Shown piece after piece: positions 1-7,520 of a DNA stretch of 48,000 bases. Each line of letters starts with the position of its first letter. Within the stretch, counting starts at the first letter, position 1. A program made the position numbers and the translations under genes. Source of the stretch: Deinococcus yavapaiensis KR-236 (GTDB lineage Bacteria; Deinococcota; Deinococci; Deinococcales; Deinococcaceae); assembly GCF_003217515.1 (NCBI RefSeq), contig NZ_QJSX01000026.1:1-48000 (forward strand), read 5' to 3'. Under the pieces are notes generated by a model, which did no database searches, had not been told where the DNA came from, and saw nothing but the letters and a program-made list of their open reading frames with translations.

Positions 1-18
1 TTGTTCGCGTGGCTGTGA
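1..18 (+). CDS. C-terminal tail of a gene cut by the window edge
   Basis: The first five codons read LFAWL and are followed by TGA at 16-18. A hairpin starts directly at the stop, which supports a real gene end. The complete protease on the opposite strand ends in VKALFAWLLR, so the cut gene may be a paralogue sharing its C-terminal domain. Only five residues are visible, so the relationship is inference. Confidence 0.4.
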   Translation: MFAWL

Positions 19-35
19 AACCCCGTAAGGGTTTC
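17..35 (+). terminator. Hairpin after the edge-truncated gene
   Basis: A perfect 7-bp stem, GAAACCC (17-23) and GGGTTTC (29-35), with a 5-nt loop. It overlaps the stop codon of the truncated gene. The T-rich tail after it is weak. Confidence 0.55.
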
Positions 36-197
36 GTTTGAAGCTCTGGAGCCTCTCGGGGGAGAGACCGTCTTCACCATCCTGTCGGATGGCCCCGCTT
101 CCTCACTTCCACCTTGTCATCCTGCTCGCCTTCCTTGAAGGCTCAGAAAGAATAGTCCAAAGTTCGCGACCTGTCAAGGGGCTTCTCCTTCGACATG

Positions 198-220
198 AAA
201 AAGGGCGCCCGAAGGCGCCC
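198..220 (-). terminator. Intrinsic terminator of the S8 protease gene
   Basis: Read on the minus strand: GGGCGCC, loop TTCG, GGCGCCC, then TTTTT. The 7-bp G+C stem with a UUCG tetraloop and a U tract lies 16 nt past the stop codon. This is a textbook Rho-independent terminator. Confidence 0.9.
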
Positions 221-236
221 CCGAGCCGAAGGTTTA

Positions 237-2501
237 TCAGCGCAGCAGCCAGGCGAACAGCGCCTTGACCAGGATGTCGCGGTTGGTCGGATCGAGACCT
301 TCCAAGCCGAATCCCATCGTGACCGTGCGGTAACGGCCCGCATCGTTGAGGACGATCGCGCCAGCGTCCGACGCGGACAAAGCGCGCACGCGTCCACCTT
401 GCGCCGCCTTCACGCGCGCACGCTGAGCATTCGGGTCGGTACGAACCGACTGAGCGGAGACCGCCTGCGTGTTGTAGGTCGCGGCGAGCGTCGCGCCGCT
501 GTTGGCATCGATGACGTCCGGGTAGAACTGATTCTGCTGACTGCCCGGCGCGTTGAGGACGTAGCGGCGCGAGCCGATAAAGCCACTCGACACGACGTTC
601 GTGGTCGTCGACGAGTCGGCGACGAACGTCGCCTTGAGGACGTTGCGGTAGAAGTCGCTGTCGCCGATGTCGAAGCCGACATCCTGCCCGGTCACGATGA
701 GCTTGCCGCCGCCTTGCAGATACTGACGCAGCGTGTTCTGGTCTTGGGCACTGATGGTGTTTTCGTAGGATTCACCCGCCGCCCAGATGACCACTTCGGC
801 GCGTTGCAGTTGCGCGAGAGGCACGGGGCCTTGCGTTTGCACGTCCCAGCGCAGAGGCGACGTGGCATTGGCGCGCAGGATGTCGCGCAGGGCCGCCGTG
901 ACGTCCGCTCCAAAACCTTGATCGTCGTCGACGAGCAGCAAGGTCGGCTTGCGGGCAGGTTGAGGCGTCGGCGTCGGCTGCGGTTGAGGGGTGGGCTGGG
1001 GTTGAGGCGTCGGTTGCGGGGTGGGCTGAGGGGTGGGTTGCGGAGTTGGTTGAGGCTGCGGAGTCGGTTGCGGTTGAGGCGTCGGGGTCGGCTGCGGTTG
1101 AGGCGTCGGTTGGGGTGTCGGTTGAGGGGTGGGCTGTGGAGTCGGTTGCGGCTGGGGCGCGGGCTGAGCCGCCGCACCGAGCTTCGCGAGCGCACCCGGC
1201 AAGTTCACGAGGCCGTATCCCGACGTGTTGTCCTTGCCGCTCGCGCCGAGGTTCGTCGCCGAGGTGTACAACGCGTTCTTGATCGTGTCGACGCTCGAGC
1301 CGGGACGAGCGGACAGCATGACCGCCACGGCGCCTGCCGTGATCGGCGCGGCTTGCGACGTGCCGCTGAGCGAGCCGTATCCGCCGCCCGGGAAGCTGGA
1401 GGTGATTTCCACGCCGGGGGCGACGACATCAGGCTTCACGAAGGTGCCGCTGATGACCGAAGTCCAGTTCACCGGGCCACGGCTGGAGAAGCTCGCCACT
1501 TGATTGTTCTGATCGGTCGCGCCGACGCCAATCGCCTCGGGAATATTGCCCGGGCTGGCCGTCGTTCCGGCATTCGGGCCGAAGTTGCCGACAGCGAACA
1601 CGGCGATGACGCCCGCGTCGATCATGTTGCGCGTCGGTTGCACGAACTCGTCGTACGTGCCTTGCAAGCCGAGCGACATGCTCACGACGTCCGCGCCGTC
1701 GTCCGTGGCCGAGTTGTTGTCGGGATCGAGCACCCACTGCATCCCGGCGATGACTTGCGCGAAGGTGCCCGAACCGTTTGGAAGGACGAGCGCGGACAGC
1801 AATCGAGCGTTGGGTGCCACGCCGACCGTGTTGCCGACCAGCAATCCCGCCGTGTGCGTTCCGTGTTGCTGCGTATCGCGCGCTTGCGCGTTCGCGACGC
1901 GGTTTCCGTTGTCGTCGAACTCGGCGAAGGAGAGAATCTTGCCTTTGTACTCGGGCGAGTTCGGATCGATGCCCGTGTCGAGGTGGCCGATGCGAACGTT
2001 TTGCCCGCGGAACCCGGCCGCCCACGCTTGTTGAGCGCCGATCTTTTGCAAATACCAAGGATTTCCCGTCGGTGCGGCCGCACCCGTCGCGCTGAGCGGG
2101 CGGGCGAGGCGCACTTCGAAGTTCTCGAAGATGCGGTCGACGTTCGGCAGGATGGCGAGCGTCCGAATGATCGCGGGAGACGTCTTGAGGACGATCGACT
2201 GATCGAGCCACAATTCCGCGTACTGCAAGGCTTGCTGCGCCGTACGGTTCGCCTGGCCGCGCGCGGCGCCCGTGAGAGGCTCGATGGTGCGCAGTGCGTC
2301 TCGCAGTTGCTTGCGCAAGGCTTGGAACAGCTGCCTGCCCTTCTCTTTTTGCGTCAGGCGGAAACGCACGACGACTTCAAATTGACCGTTCGGATTCTGC
2401 TGCATCTTGCGTTGCAGTTCCGGATCGATTTGACCCGCGTGCGCCGCGCCGAGGCTCGCGACGGTCAAGGCCGCCCCGAGAATCACCATCTTTCGCTTCA
2501 T
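237..2501 (-). CDS. Secreted S8 (subtilisin-like) serine protease with Pro/Gln/Thr linker
   Basis: 754 residues. A signal peptide (about 1-22, ending AAHA) predicts export. The subtilase domain carries the catalytic triad: Asp about 175 (HLDTGID), His about 213 (HGTH) and Ser about 382 (SGTSQAAP), with the oxyanion Asn about 306 (AVGNFGPN). Residues 25-130 look like a propeptide region. Residues 446-517 are a low-complexity Pro/Gln/Thr linker. After it comes a domain of about 235 residues starting TLLLVDDDQG, with GGGKLIVTGQD, resembling the glutamine-amidotransferase-like fold found at the ends of some exported proteases. Its role there is unknown. The ATG start is supported by TAGGCT six nt upstream and by the signal peptide. 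It has its own terminator and appears monocistronic. Confidence 0.93.
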   Translation of the reverse strand: MKRKMVILGAALTVASLGAAHAGQIDPELQRKMQQNPNGQFEVVVRFRLTQKEKGRQLFQALRKQLRDALRTIEPLTGAARGQANRTAQQALQYAELWLDQSIVLKTSPAIIRTLAILPNVDRIFENFEVRLARPLSATGAAAPTGNPWYLQKIGAQQAWAAGFRGQNVRIGHLDTGIDPNSPEYKGKILSFAEFDDNGNRVANAQARDTQQHGTHTAGLLVGNTVGVAPNARLLSALVLPNGSGTFAQVIAGMQWVLDPDNNSATDDGADVVSMSLGLQGTYDEFVQPTRNMIDAGVIAVFAVGNFGPNAGTTASPGNIPEAIGVGATDQNNQVASFSSRGPVNWTSVISGTFVKPDVVAPGVEITSSFPGGGYGSLSGTSQAAPITAGAVAVMLSARPGSSVDTIKNALYTSATNLGASGKDNTSGYGLVNLPGALAKLGAAAQPAPQPQPTPQPTPQPTPQPTPQPQPTPTPQPQPTPQPQPTPQPTPQPTPQPTPQPQPTPQPQPTPTPQPARKPTLLLVDDDQGFGADVTAALRDILRANATSPLRWDVQTQGPVPLAQLQRAEVVIWAAGESYENTISAQDQNTLRQYLQGGGKLIVTGQDVGFDIGDSDFYRNVLKATFVADSSTTTNVVSSGFIGSRRYVLNAPGSQQNQFYPDVIDANSGATLAATYNTQAVSAQSVRTDPNAQRARVKAAQGGRVRALSASDAGAIVLNDAGRYRTVTMGFGLEGLDPTNRDILVKALFAWLLR
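958..1163 (-). repeat. Low-complexity PQPTP-coding repeat
   Basis: Short imperfect 6- and 12-bp units encode alternating Pro-Gln and Pro-Thr pairs in the linker of the S8 protease. Such linkers are usually extended and separate a catalytic domain from an accessory domain. The repeats could vary in length by slippage. Confidence 0.85.
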
Positions 2502-2507
2502 GCGGTT

Positions 2508-2513
2508 AGCCTA
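2508..2513 (-). promoter_or_regulatory. Leaderless-type -10 box, S8 protease
   Basis: TAGGCT on the minus strand, 6 nt before the ATG, with no Shine-Dalgarno. This fits the TANNNT leaderless pattern seen across the window. No clear -35. Confidence 0.6.
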
Positions 2514-2537
2514 GTGGCTCACGTGTGACGCGCCCTG

Positions 2538-2577
2538 AAAAAAATTTGAGAGGCTCTTCATAGCGCGTCAGAGCCTC
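2538..2577 (-). terminator. Intrinsic terminator of the 79-residue gene
   Basis: On the minus strand, GAGGCTCT and AGAGCCTC form a perfect 8-bp stem around a 12-nt loop. A run of seven T follows a few nt later. It lies about 43 nt past the stop of the small gene and supports that gene as a transcribed unit. Confidence 0.75.
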
Positions 2578-2619
2578 ATCAGACGAAAAGGTGAATGAAG
2601 ATGTGTGGAAGTGCGGCAG

Positions 2620-2859
2620 TCAGGCTTTGTCGGTCACCTCGAACGCCGTTCGCGTTCGATTCGGGTTGTGCCCGTCGACGACGCGAACGTTCCGAATGTG
2701 ATAGTGCTGCCCCTCGTGGATCATGTGGTTGTCGTAGGACGGGGGCTGCGCGGGAACCAGGAAGATCGTGGCTCCTTCGGGAAGCCAGGCGTGGGGACTC
2801 TGAACGACGACGTGTTCGTTTTGAGCGCCATCCGGTACGGTTTCGGCAAGGATGTCCAT
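2620..2859 (-). CDS. Small protein of unknown function
   Basis: 79 residues, starting MDILAETVPDGAQ; I do not recognise it. It has no signal peptide or membrane segment. It is rich in His and polar residues in its middle (MIHEGQHYHIRNVRVVDGHNP) and could be a small beta-rich domain. The ATG has a weak purine-rich GAGAAAG upstream and no TANNNT box. The case for a real gene rests on an intact frame, protein-like composition and an intrinsic terminator just downstream on the same strand. It lies between the protease and a divergent phosphotransferase, with its own apparent transcription unit. Confidence 0.55.
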   Translation of the reverse strand: MDILAETVPDGAQNEHVVVQSPHAWLPEGATIFLVPAQPPSYDNHMIHEGQHYHIRNVRVVDGHNPNRTRTAFEVTDKA

Positions 2860-2925
2860 ACGCTTATCTTTCTCGCGCCGTACGGTCTGCCCGTGAGGAG
2901 GACGTCAAGCAGGCTTAGACGTTGC

Positions 2926-2931
2926 TAAGTT
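2926..2931 (+). promoter_or_regulatory. Leaderless-type -10 box, APH(6)-like gene
   Basis: TAAGTT lies exactly 6 nt before the GTG start at 2938. The purine run between them is too close to the start codon to act as a Shine-Dalgarno. Confidence 0.6.
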
Positions 2932-2937
2932 GAAGAG

Positions 2938-3744
2938 GTGTTCGACCCCTTCCTCGATCGCTGGAAGCTCACTCGCGACGGCGACCCGATTCGCACGTTC
3001 AGCAGCGATCTGCTCCCCGTTCTGTTCGAGGGACGGCCCGCCATGCTGAAAGTCGCTCGCTTCGAAGAGGAAGTCCGCGGCGGACGGCTGCTCGCGTGGT
3101 GGCAAGGACGTGGCGCGGCGCCCGTGCTCGCGTTGCATGGCGACGCCCTGTTGCTGGAGCGAGCGAACGATGACGGTCGTCTCACACGCCTTGCCCACGA
3201 GGATGACGACGAGGCGACGCGAATCTTGTGCGACACGGCCGCCCGACTGCACGAGCCGAGAAACGATCACCCACCCGCCTTGACTCCGCTGCGCGAGTGG
3301 TTTCGATCCTTGTGGCGCGCGGGCGAACGGTACGGCGGAACGTACCGAGCGGCCCTCGAAGCGGCCGAGCGGCTGATCGCCGAGCCTCGAGACGTTCGCC
3401 CCCTGCACGGCGACTTGCATCACGGCAACGTCCTCTCGTTCGGTGAGCGCGGTTGGCTCGCCATCGATCCGAAGGGTTTGATCGGCGAGCGGAGCTTCGA
3501 CTACGCCAATATCTTCTACAACCCGGTCCCGCTTCTGGCGACGAATCCCGAGCGCTTTCGCAGGCGGGTCGACGTCGTCTCGGAACGGGCGGGCTTGGAG
3601 CGAGAACGCCTCGTGCAGTGGATCTTGGCGTACGGCGGCTTGTCCTCGGCGTGGCATTTGGAGGACGGCGATGAGCGAGGCGCCCGCCTTGCCCTGATCG
3701 TCGCGGAACTCGCTCGTCAGAACAGCTCGTCCAGCAAGCGGTAG
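2938..3744 (+). CDS. APH(6)/hydroxyurea phosphotransferase-family kinase
   Basis: 268 residues. The kinase signature HGDLHHGNVL (Brenner motif with catalytic Asp), then AIDPKGLIGERSFDYAN, matches the aminoglycoside/hydroxyurea kinase family that includes streptomycin 6-kinases. These enzymes transfer phosphate from a nucleoside triphosphate to a small hydroxylated substrate in the cytoplasm. Chromosomal members are often intrinsic, and the true substrate cannot be read from sequence. The GTG start is chosen because TAAGTT sits 6 nt upstream. The 3' end overlaps the oppositely oriented APH(3')-like gene by 28 bp. No transposon or integron feature is seen nearby, so resident status is more likely than recent acquisition. 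Confidence 0.85.
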   Translation: MFDPFLDRWKLTRDGDPIRTFSSDLLPVLFEGRPAMLKVARFEEEVRGGRLLAWWQGRGAAPVLALHGDALLLERANDDGRLTRLAHEDDDEATRILCDTAARLHEPRNDHPPALTPLREWFRSLWRAGERYGGTYRAALEAAERLIAEPRDVRPLHGDLHHGNVLSFGERGWLAIDPKGLIGERSFDYANIFYNPVPLLATNPERFRRRVDVVSERAGLERERLVQWILAYGGLSSAWHLEDGDERGARLALIVAELARQNSSSSKR

Positions 3745-4484
3745 TAGGCGAGTTTCGACGCGTCCACGAGAAAGCGGCCGTAGGCGTCCAGGAAAAGCTC
3801 GGCGAACTCGGGGCCGTAGTTGTGCGAAAGGCTGCGCGCGGCGAGCGCGAGGTCCGCGTGTCGGTCGGCGATACCCGCGCGACCCACGTCCACGAAGCCT
3901 TCCACGAATTCGCCGGAGACGATCACGTTCGGAAGACAGGGGTCGCCGTGCGTCACGACGAGGTCCTCGCGAGACGGCCGGGTGCCGAGCAATTCACGCA
4001 AGACGTCCTCGGCTCGTCTTCCCTGCCGCTCGTCATCGAAGTCTTGCTCGTCGACGAATCCGGCGCTCACGCGTTCGCGCGCTTCTCGAAGCTTCGTTCT
4101 CAAGGACGCGTCGAACGGACAGTCTTGGATCGGGAGGGCGTGCAGTTCGCGCAAGGCGCGCGCCAGGAGTTCCGCGTTGCGGCGAGGATGCAGTCGCGCG
4201 TCCTCGTGACTCATGTCGACGCCGGGCAGGCGCGTCACGGCGAGGTACTCTCCCGTGGCGTCCTTGAGGTACGCCACGACCTTGGGAGCGGGCACGCGCC
4301 CCTCCAGCCAGCGCAACTTCTCCTTTTCGGCGAACAGCGTGTCGAAGGGTTCGGTCGTGCGCTTCACCTTCAGGACGTGGCGTGTGGAGCGGTACACCCT
4401 CGAACTCGACATCCCGACGGTCACTTCCTCCCAGCGCGCGACGGGCAAGACGCGCCGAAGCGCTTCCGGTAGGTCGAGGTTCAT
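3717..4484 (-). CDS. APH(3')-family aminoglycoside phosphotransferase-like kinase
   Basis: 255 residues, near the usual length of about 260 for APH(3') enzymes. The motif VVTHGDPCLPNVIV followed by GFVDVGRAGIADRHADLALA closely matches the APH(3') catalytic and metal-binding region (HGD.CLPN and D.GR.G.ADR..D). The last residues, YYRLLDELF, also match the family. These enzymes phosphorylate the 3'-hydroxyl of kanamycin-type aminoglycosides, but this sequence alone does not show that substrate. The ATG is supported by TAAAGT 6 nt upstream on the minus strand. It is tail to tail with the APH(6)-like gene and divergent from the ECF sigma gene. Confidence 0.88.
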   Translation of the reverse strand: MNLDLPEALRRVLPVARWEEVTVGMSSSRVYRSTRHVLKVKRTTEPFDTLFAEKEKLRWLEGRVPAPKVVAYLKDATGEYLAVTRLPGVDMSHEDARLHPRRNAELLARALRELHALPIQDCPFDASLRTKLREARERVSAGFVDEQDFDDERQGRRAEDVLRELLGTRPSREDLVVTHGDPCLPNVIVSGEFVEGFVDVGRAGIADRHADLALAARSLSHNYGPEFAELFLDAYGRFLVDASKLAYYRLLDELF

Positions 4485-4490
4485 CCGCGC

Positions 4491-4496
4491 ACTTTA
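4491..4496 (-). promoter_or_regulatory. Leaderless-type -10 box, APH(3')-like gene
   Basis: TAAAGT on the minus strand, 6 nt before the ATG at 4484. It lies just outside the ECF promoter that serves the opposite strand. Confidence 0.6.
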
Positions 4497-4503
4497 ACGT
4501 CTG

Positions 4504-4532
4504 GGAACTTTCACGTCTCTTTGCGACTCTAA
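4504..4532 (+). promoter_or_regulatory. ECF (sigma-E-type) promoter of the sigma gene
   Basis: GGAACTT (4504-4510), a 17-nt spacer, then TCTAA (4528-4532). This matches the known sigma-E-class consensus GGAACTT/TCNAA. A second copy with the same spacer length lies at 6153-6181 before the DUF1800 gene. It implies autoregulation of the sigma factor encoded just downstream. Confidence 0.7.
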
Positions 4533-4547
4533 GATTCGAGGGCCGCG

Positions 4548-5105
4548 TTGAACGACTCCTTCGAATCCTGGACGGACGCACAACTCACCGTGCTCGCTCG
4601 CAGAGACGACGCTGCCTTCGAGGCGTTGGTGCGACGTCACGCGCCGCGCGTGCATGCCGTCGCCGCCAGCATGGTCGGGTCGGGAAGCGCGGACGACGTC
4701 GTGCAGGAGGTGTTCTTGAGCGTCCACAAGAACCTGAGGAACTTTCGCGGTGACGCGTTGTTCACGACGTGGCTGCACCGCATCGCCCTCAATGCCTGTT
4801 ACAAGGTCTTGGGCGCGAAGGAGACGAAGGCGACCGTGCCCCTGGACGACATCTTGGAACCTTCCGCTCCGCACGATCCCGTGCGCGCGGGCGAAGCGGC
4901 GGACTTGCGCGAGAAGTTGTCGCGAGCCCTCGCCCAGTTGCCCACGGATCAGCGCGAAGCGGTGGTCCTGCGCGAACTGTCGGGCTTGGAATACGCCGAA
5001 ATCGCCGAAGTGCTCGGCGTGGAACTCGGCACCGTCAAGTCCCGCATCAACCGTGGACGCACCGCCTTGAAAGCCTTGCTGCTGCGAAGGGGCGTCACTC
5101 CTTGA
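4548..5105 (+). CDS. ECF-type RNA polymerase sigma factor (RpoE-like)
   Basis: 185 residues. Region 2 spans about 20-90 (FEALVRRHAPRVHAVAAS, then DDVVQEVFLSVHKNL and FTTWLHRIALNACYK). Region 4 spans about 125-180 (LPTDQREAVVLRELSG, then YAEIAEVLGVELGTVKSRI). There are no sigma domains 1 or 3, as expected for the extracytoplasmic-function group. The TTG start has GAGGG about 6 nt upstream and includes the normal N-terminal helix. An ECF-type promoter precedes it. The next two genes encode a one-helix membrane protein and an RseB-like protein, the arrangement of a membrane-regulated envelope-stress sigma factor. The signal it senses is unknown. Confidence 0.93.
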   Translation: MNDSFESWTDAQLTVLARRDDAAFEALVRRHAPRVHAVAASMVGSGSADDVVQEVFLSVHKNLRNFRGDALFTTWLHRIALNACYKVLGAKETKATVPLDDILEPSAPHDPVRAGEAADLREKLSRALAQLPTDQREAVVLRELSGLEYAEIAEVLGVELGTVKSRINRGRTALKALLLRRGVTP

Positions 5106-5148
5106 GATTCACCTCGAATCGGACCGACCCTAGACCGACGGAGCACGT

Positions 5149-5418
5149 ATGAACGACGATCAAGACCTGCAACTCGACGCTTTGTTCGCGAGCGCACGCA
5201 CGCTCGGACCGGCAGACATCGCGGCAGCCGAGCGCGTCCTGCCTCACTTGCGCGACGCGCACGCTCGACGCCAACGCTCCGTGGTGCGCGCTTGGACGTC
5301 GGGCTTGCTCGCAAGCGCCGCGATGCTGGGCGCGATTCTGTACGTTCGTCAAGACGCGACGTTACCGACGAGCGCCGCCTACGAAACGTACAACTCCATC
5401 TCGGGGAGCGGCTGGTGA
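5149..5418 (+). CDS. Small single-pass membrane protein, candidate anti-sigma factor
   Basis: 89 residues. About 45 charged N-terminal residues (MNDDQDLQLDALFASARTLG) are followed by one hydrophobic segment, AWTSGLLASAAMLGAILYV (about 48-66), and a short polar tail. It lies between an ECF sigma gene and an RseB-like gene, where RseA/MucA-type anti-sigma factors usually sit. It lacks the HxxxCxxC zinc motif of ZAS anti-sigma factors and is much shorter than RseA. The anti-sigma role is therefore inferred from position and topology only. GGAG before the ATG serves as ribosome binding site. Its stop overlaps the next GTG start (GTGA). Confidence 0.75.
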   Translation: MNDDQDLQLDALFASARTLGPADIAAAERVLPHLRDAHARRQRSVVRAWTSGLLASAAMLGAILYVRQDATLPTSAAYETYNSISGSGW

Positions 5419-6188
5419 GGTTTTTGCTGTCGGCAGTTCTGCTCGCGGCGTTCGGAGTCGGGCACGCGCAGGACCTTCCCGCCTTGCTGCAGATCCTGCG
5501 GCAAGCCGAGCGCTTCGACGTGCGCGGCGAGGTCACGAGCAGCGTGTACTTCCCGCCGCGCGCCAACCCGACGCGCACGCTCGACGCGTTGCCACGCGTG
5601 GAGTTCGTTCCGTGGCTCGTACGCCGCAACTTCACCTTGGGCGACGCGGCGAGCGACAAGGTCGCCGGGCGGGACGCCAAGCGCTTCGACCTCACGCCGA
5701 GCAACGCGAACGCGAGCCGTTGGTCGATCTGGGTCGACGTGCAGTGGCACGTGCCACTCGCGTACGAGGAGCGCTCCCCGAGCGGCGATCTCATACGTCG
5801 CGCCAGTTTCGAGCGAGTGCAGGACGCGCCGCGCCGACGCCCCAACGGCTCTGCTGCGCGCTTGCCGAGTGCCGAGTTCCGCCGCGCCGTCCTCGCCGCC
5901 CTGCCGGGGTTGCGCTTGCCGAGCGGCTTCGAGCCCGTTCGGTTGCTGCGTTCGCAGCGCGGTCTGGAGATCGCCTTGTCGGACGGCATCAACGTCCTCG
6001 CGCTCGTCATCGCCGATCGCAACGTCCGAGTCGGGGAGGGTGTGTTCGCGCGCAAAGTCGGCGCCCGGTTCGTGTGGCTCGTCGGAAACCTTCCGGAAGC
6101 CCAGCTTCGCCTCGTCTTGGGAAAGATCAGCGCGGTGCAGCAAGACAAGCTCGGAACTTTCGTGTCGAGCGCCGACTCCAATCCGTAG
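5415..6188 (+). CDS. RseB/MucB-like exported sigma-factor regulatory protein
   Basis: 257 residues from the GTG that overlaps the upstream stop codon. An N-terminal signal peptide (VRFLLSAVLLAAFGVGHAQ) predicts export. A LolA-like lipid-binding fold is suggested by about 30-150 (VAGRDAKRFDLTP, WSIWVDVQWHVPLAYEERS), and an RseB-type C-terminal domain by about 170-245 (LPSGFEPVRLLRS, ISDGINVLALVIADR-like strand pattern). Known RseB/MucB proteins bind the outer side of an anti-sigma factor and release it on envelope stress. Its position after an ECF sigma gene and a small membrane protein supports the same role. Assignment is by pattern; overall identity to proteobacterial RseB is likely low. 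Confidence 0.75.
   Translation: MRFLLSAVLLAAFGVGHAQDLPALLQILRQAERFDVRGEVTSSVYFPPRANPTRTLDALPRVEFVPWLVRRNFTLGDAASDKVAGRDAKRFDLTPSNANASRWSIWVDVQWHVPLAYEERSPSGDLIRRASFERVQDAPRRRPNGSAARLPSAEFRRAVLAALPGLRLPSGFEPVRLLRSQRGLEIALSDGINVLALVIADRNVRVGEGVFARKVGARFVWLVGNLPEAQLRLVLGKISAVQQDKLGTFVSSADSNP
6153..6181 (+). promoter_or_regulatory. Second ECF-type promoter, upstream of the DUF1800 gene
   Basis: GGAACTT (6153-6159), a 17-nt spacer, then TCCAA (6177-6181), inside the 3' end of the RseB-like gene. Both copies read GGAACTTTC at the -35 and GACTCYAA at the -10. Transcription would start near 6188, about 40 nt before the DUF1800 ATG. Confidence 0.65.
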
Positions 6189-6228
6189 ACCAGCGCGACT
6201 TCGCCTTCCATCTTCCAGAGGAGCTTTC

Positions 6229-7512
6229 ATGACCTTGTCACCTTACCGACCTCGCACCTTTTCGCTCGAAGACGCCGCGCACCTCCTGAGGCGCGCGGCA
6301 TTCGGCGCGACGGCCGCGTTGACGCGCGAGTTCGCCGCCCTCGGCCCCCAAAAGGCCGTCGAGCGCCTCTTGAACTTCGACACGACCGAATTGCCCGACA
6401 ACCCCTTCGATCCGGCCGAAGGCGTCAACGGGGGCGCGGCCGTCCGGCTCGCCCAGATGCGCTGGCTGCACGAACTGATGTACTCGCCGCATCCGCTGCG
6501 TGAAAAGCTCGCGTTGACGTGGAGCAACCACTTCGTGATCGGCGTGGACAAAGTTCGGCAAGCCGGGATGCTCAAGGGGTACATGCGCGTCTTGCGCGAA
6601 CACGGCCTGAGCAAGTTCGAGCGGCTCACGCTGGAAGTGTCGAAGACGCCCGCGATGCTGTTGTACCTCGACAACAACCAGAACAAGAAAGGCAAGCCGA
6701 ACGAGAACTTCAGCCGCGAACTCTTGGAGCTCTTCACGACCGGCATCGGGCATTACACGGAAGAGGACGTCAAGGAAGGCGCGCGCGCCTTCACCGGATG
6801 GGCGTTTCGCGGGTTGCTGGGTCTCAACAACCCCGCTCAGACGGCCGTGCCGGAGTTCGTCTTTCAAAGCAACCAGCACGACCGGGGCCGCAAGACGTAC
6901 CTCGGGCAGAGCGGGAACCTCACCGGAGAGGACGTCATACGCATCGCGACGCACCACCCGGCCACAGCGGACTTCGTGGGCCGCAAGTTGTGGCGCGCGT
7001 TCGTGAGCGACACGCCGAGCGACGCGGGCGTGCGTGAGCTCGTGCAGCTTTGGAACGACACGGACGGCGATCTTCGAGCGATCTTGACGGCGCTGTTGAC
7101 GTCGGAGACTTTCTACGCGCCGGAGAACCGCCACGCGATCATCAAGAGCCCCGTGGAATACGTGGTGGGCACCGTGCGCGCCTTGGGGCAGCCGAAGCTC
7201 AAGGACGAGAAGCGGTACACGCAAGTGGTACAGCAGATGGCGAAGATGGGCCAAGCGCTGCTCGGGCCGCCCACGGTGGAAGGATGGAAGGGCGGCCGCG
7301 ACTGGATCAGCGACACGGCCCTCTTGACCCGCATGCAAACCGCCGCGAGTTTCGCGTTGGGAAGCACCCTCTCCAAGGACGTCAAGGCGGCCGATCTTCC
7401 CCTCGCGTTGCTGGGCCGCGAGCGCGCTCCCTTCGAGGCGGCCCTGCGCGGCCTCGGCGTGCCGCAGCAAGCCTACCTCACGCTCATCTCGCCCGAATAC
7501 GCCCTCGCTTAG
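6229..7512 (+). CDS. DUF1800 family protein
   Basis: 427 residues. Hallmarks of the DUF1800 family are present: HLLRRAAFGAT near the N-terminus, LALTWSNHFVIGVDKVR, then ENFSRELLELFTTGIGHYTEEDVKE and GARAFTGWAF. The ATG has AGAGGAG about 6 nt upstream. It has no signal peptide of its own. Family members usually sit next to a DUF1501 gene, as here. The biochemical function is unknown, although exported complexes have been suggested from context. It is preceded by an ECF-type promoter and followed 8 nt later by the DUF1501 gene. Confidence 0.92.
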   Translation: MTLSPYRPRTFSLEDAAHLLRRAAFGATAALTREFAALGPQKAVERLLNFDTTELPDNPFDPAEGVNGGAAVRLAQMRWLHELMYSPHPLREKLALTWSNHFVIGVDKVRQAGMLKGYMRVLREHGLSKFERLTLEVSKTPAMLLYLDNNQNKKGKPNENFSRELLELFTTGIGHYTEEDVKEGARAFTGWAFRGLLGLNNPAQTAVPEFVFQSNQHDRGRKTYLGQSGNLTGEDVIRIATHHPATADFVGRKLWRAFVSDTPSDAGVRELVQLWNDTDGDLRAILTALLTSETFYAPENRHAIIKSPVEYVVGTVRALGQPKLKDEKRYTQVVQQMAKMGQALLGPPTVEGWKGGRDWISDTALLTRMQTAASFALGSTLSKDVKAADLPLALLGRERAPFEAALRGLGVPQQAYLTLISPEYALA

Positions 7513-7520
7513 GAGCCGCC

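Noticed and set aside
195..2528. A 777-residue open frame on the + strand opposite the S8 protease
   Set aside because: It is Arg/Leu-rich with no domain, and the opposite frame has a signal peptide, a catalytic triad and a terminator. Similar long antisense frames over mfd, PBP2, ctpA and the EnvC-like gene are shadows of GC-rich codon use.
4738..4766. A third GGAACTT inside the sigma gene
   Set aside because: At 17 nt downstream the sequence is TCACG rather than TCNAA, and it lies in coding sequence with no gene start after it.
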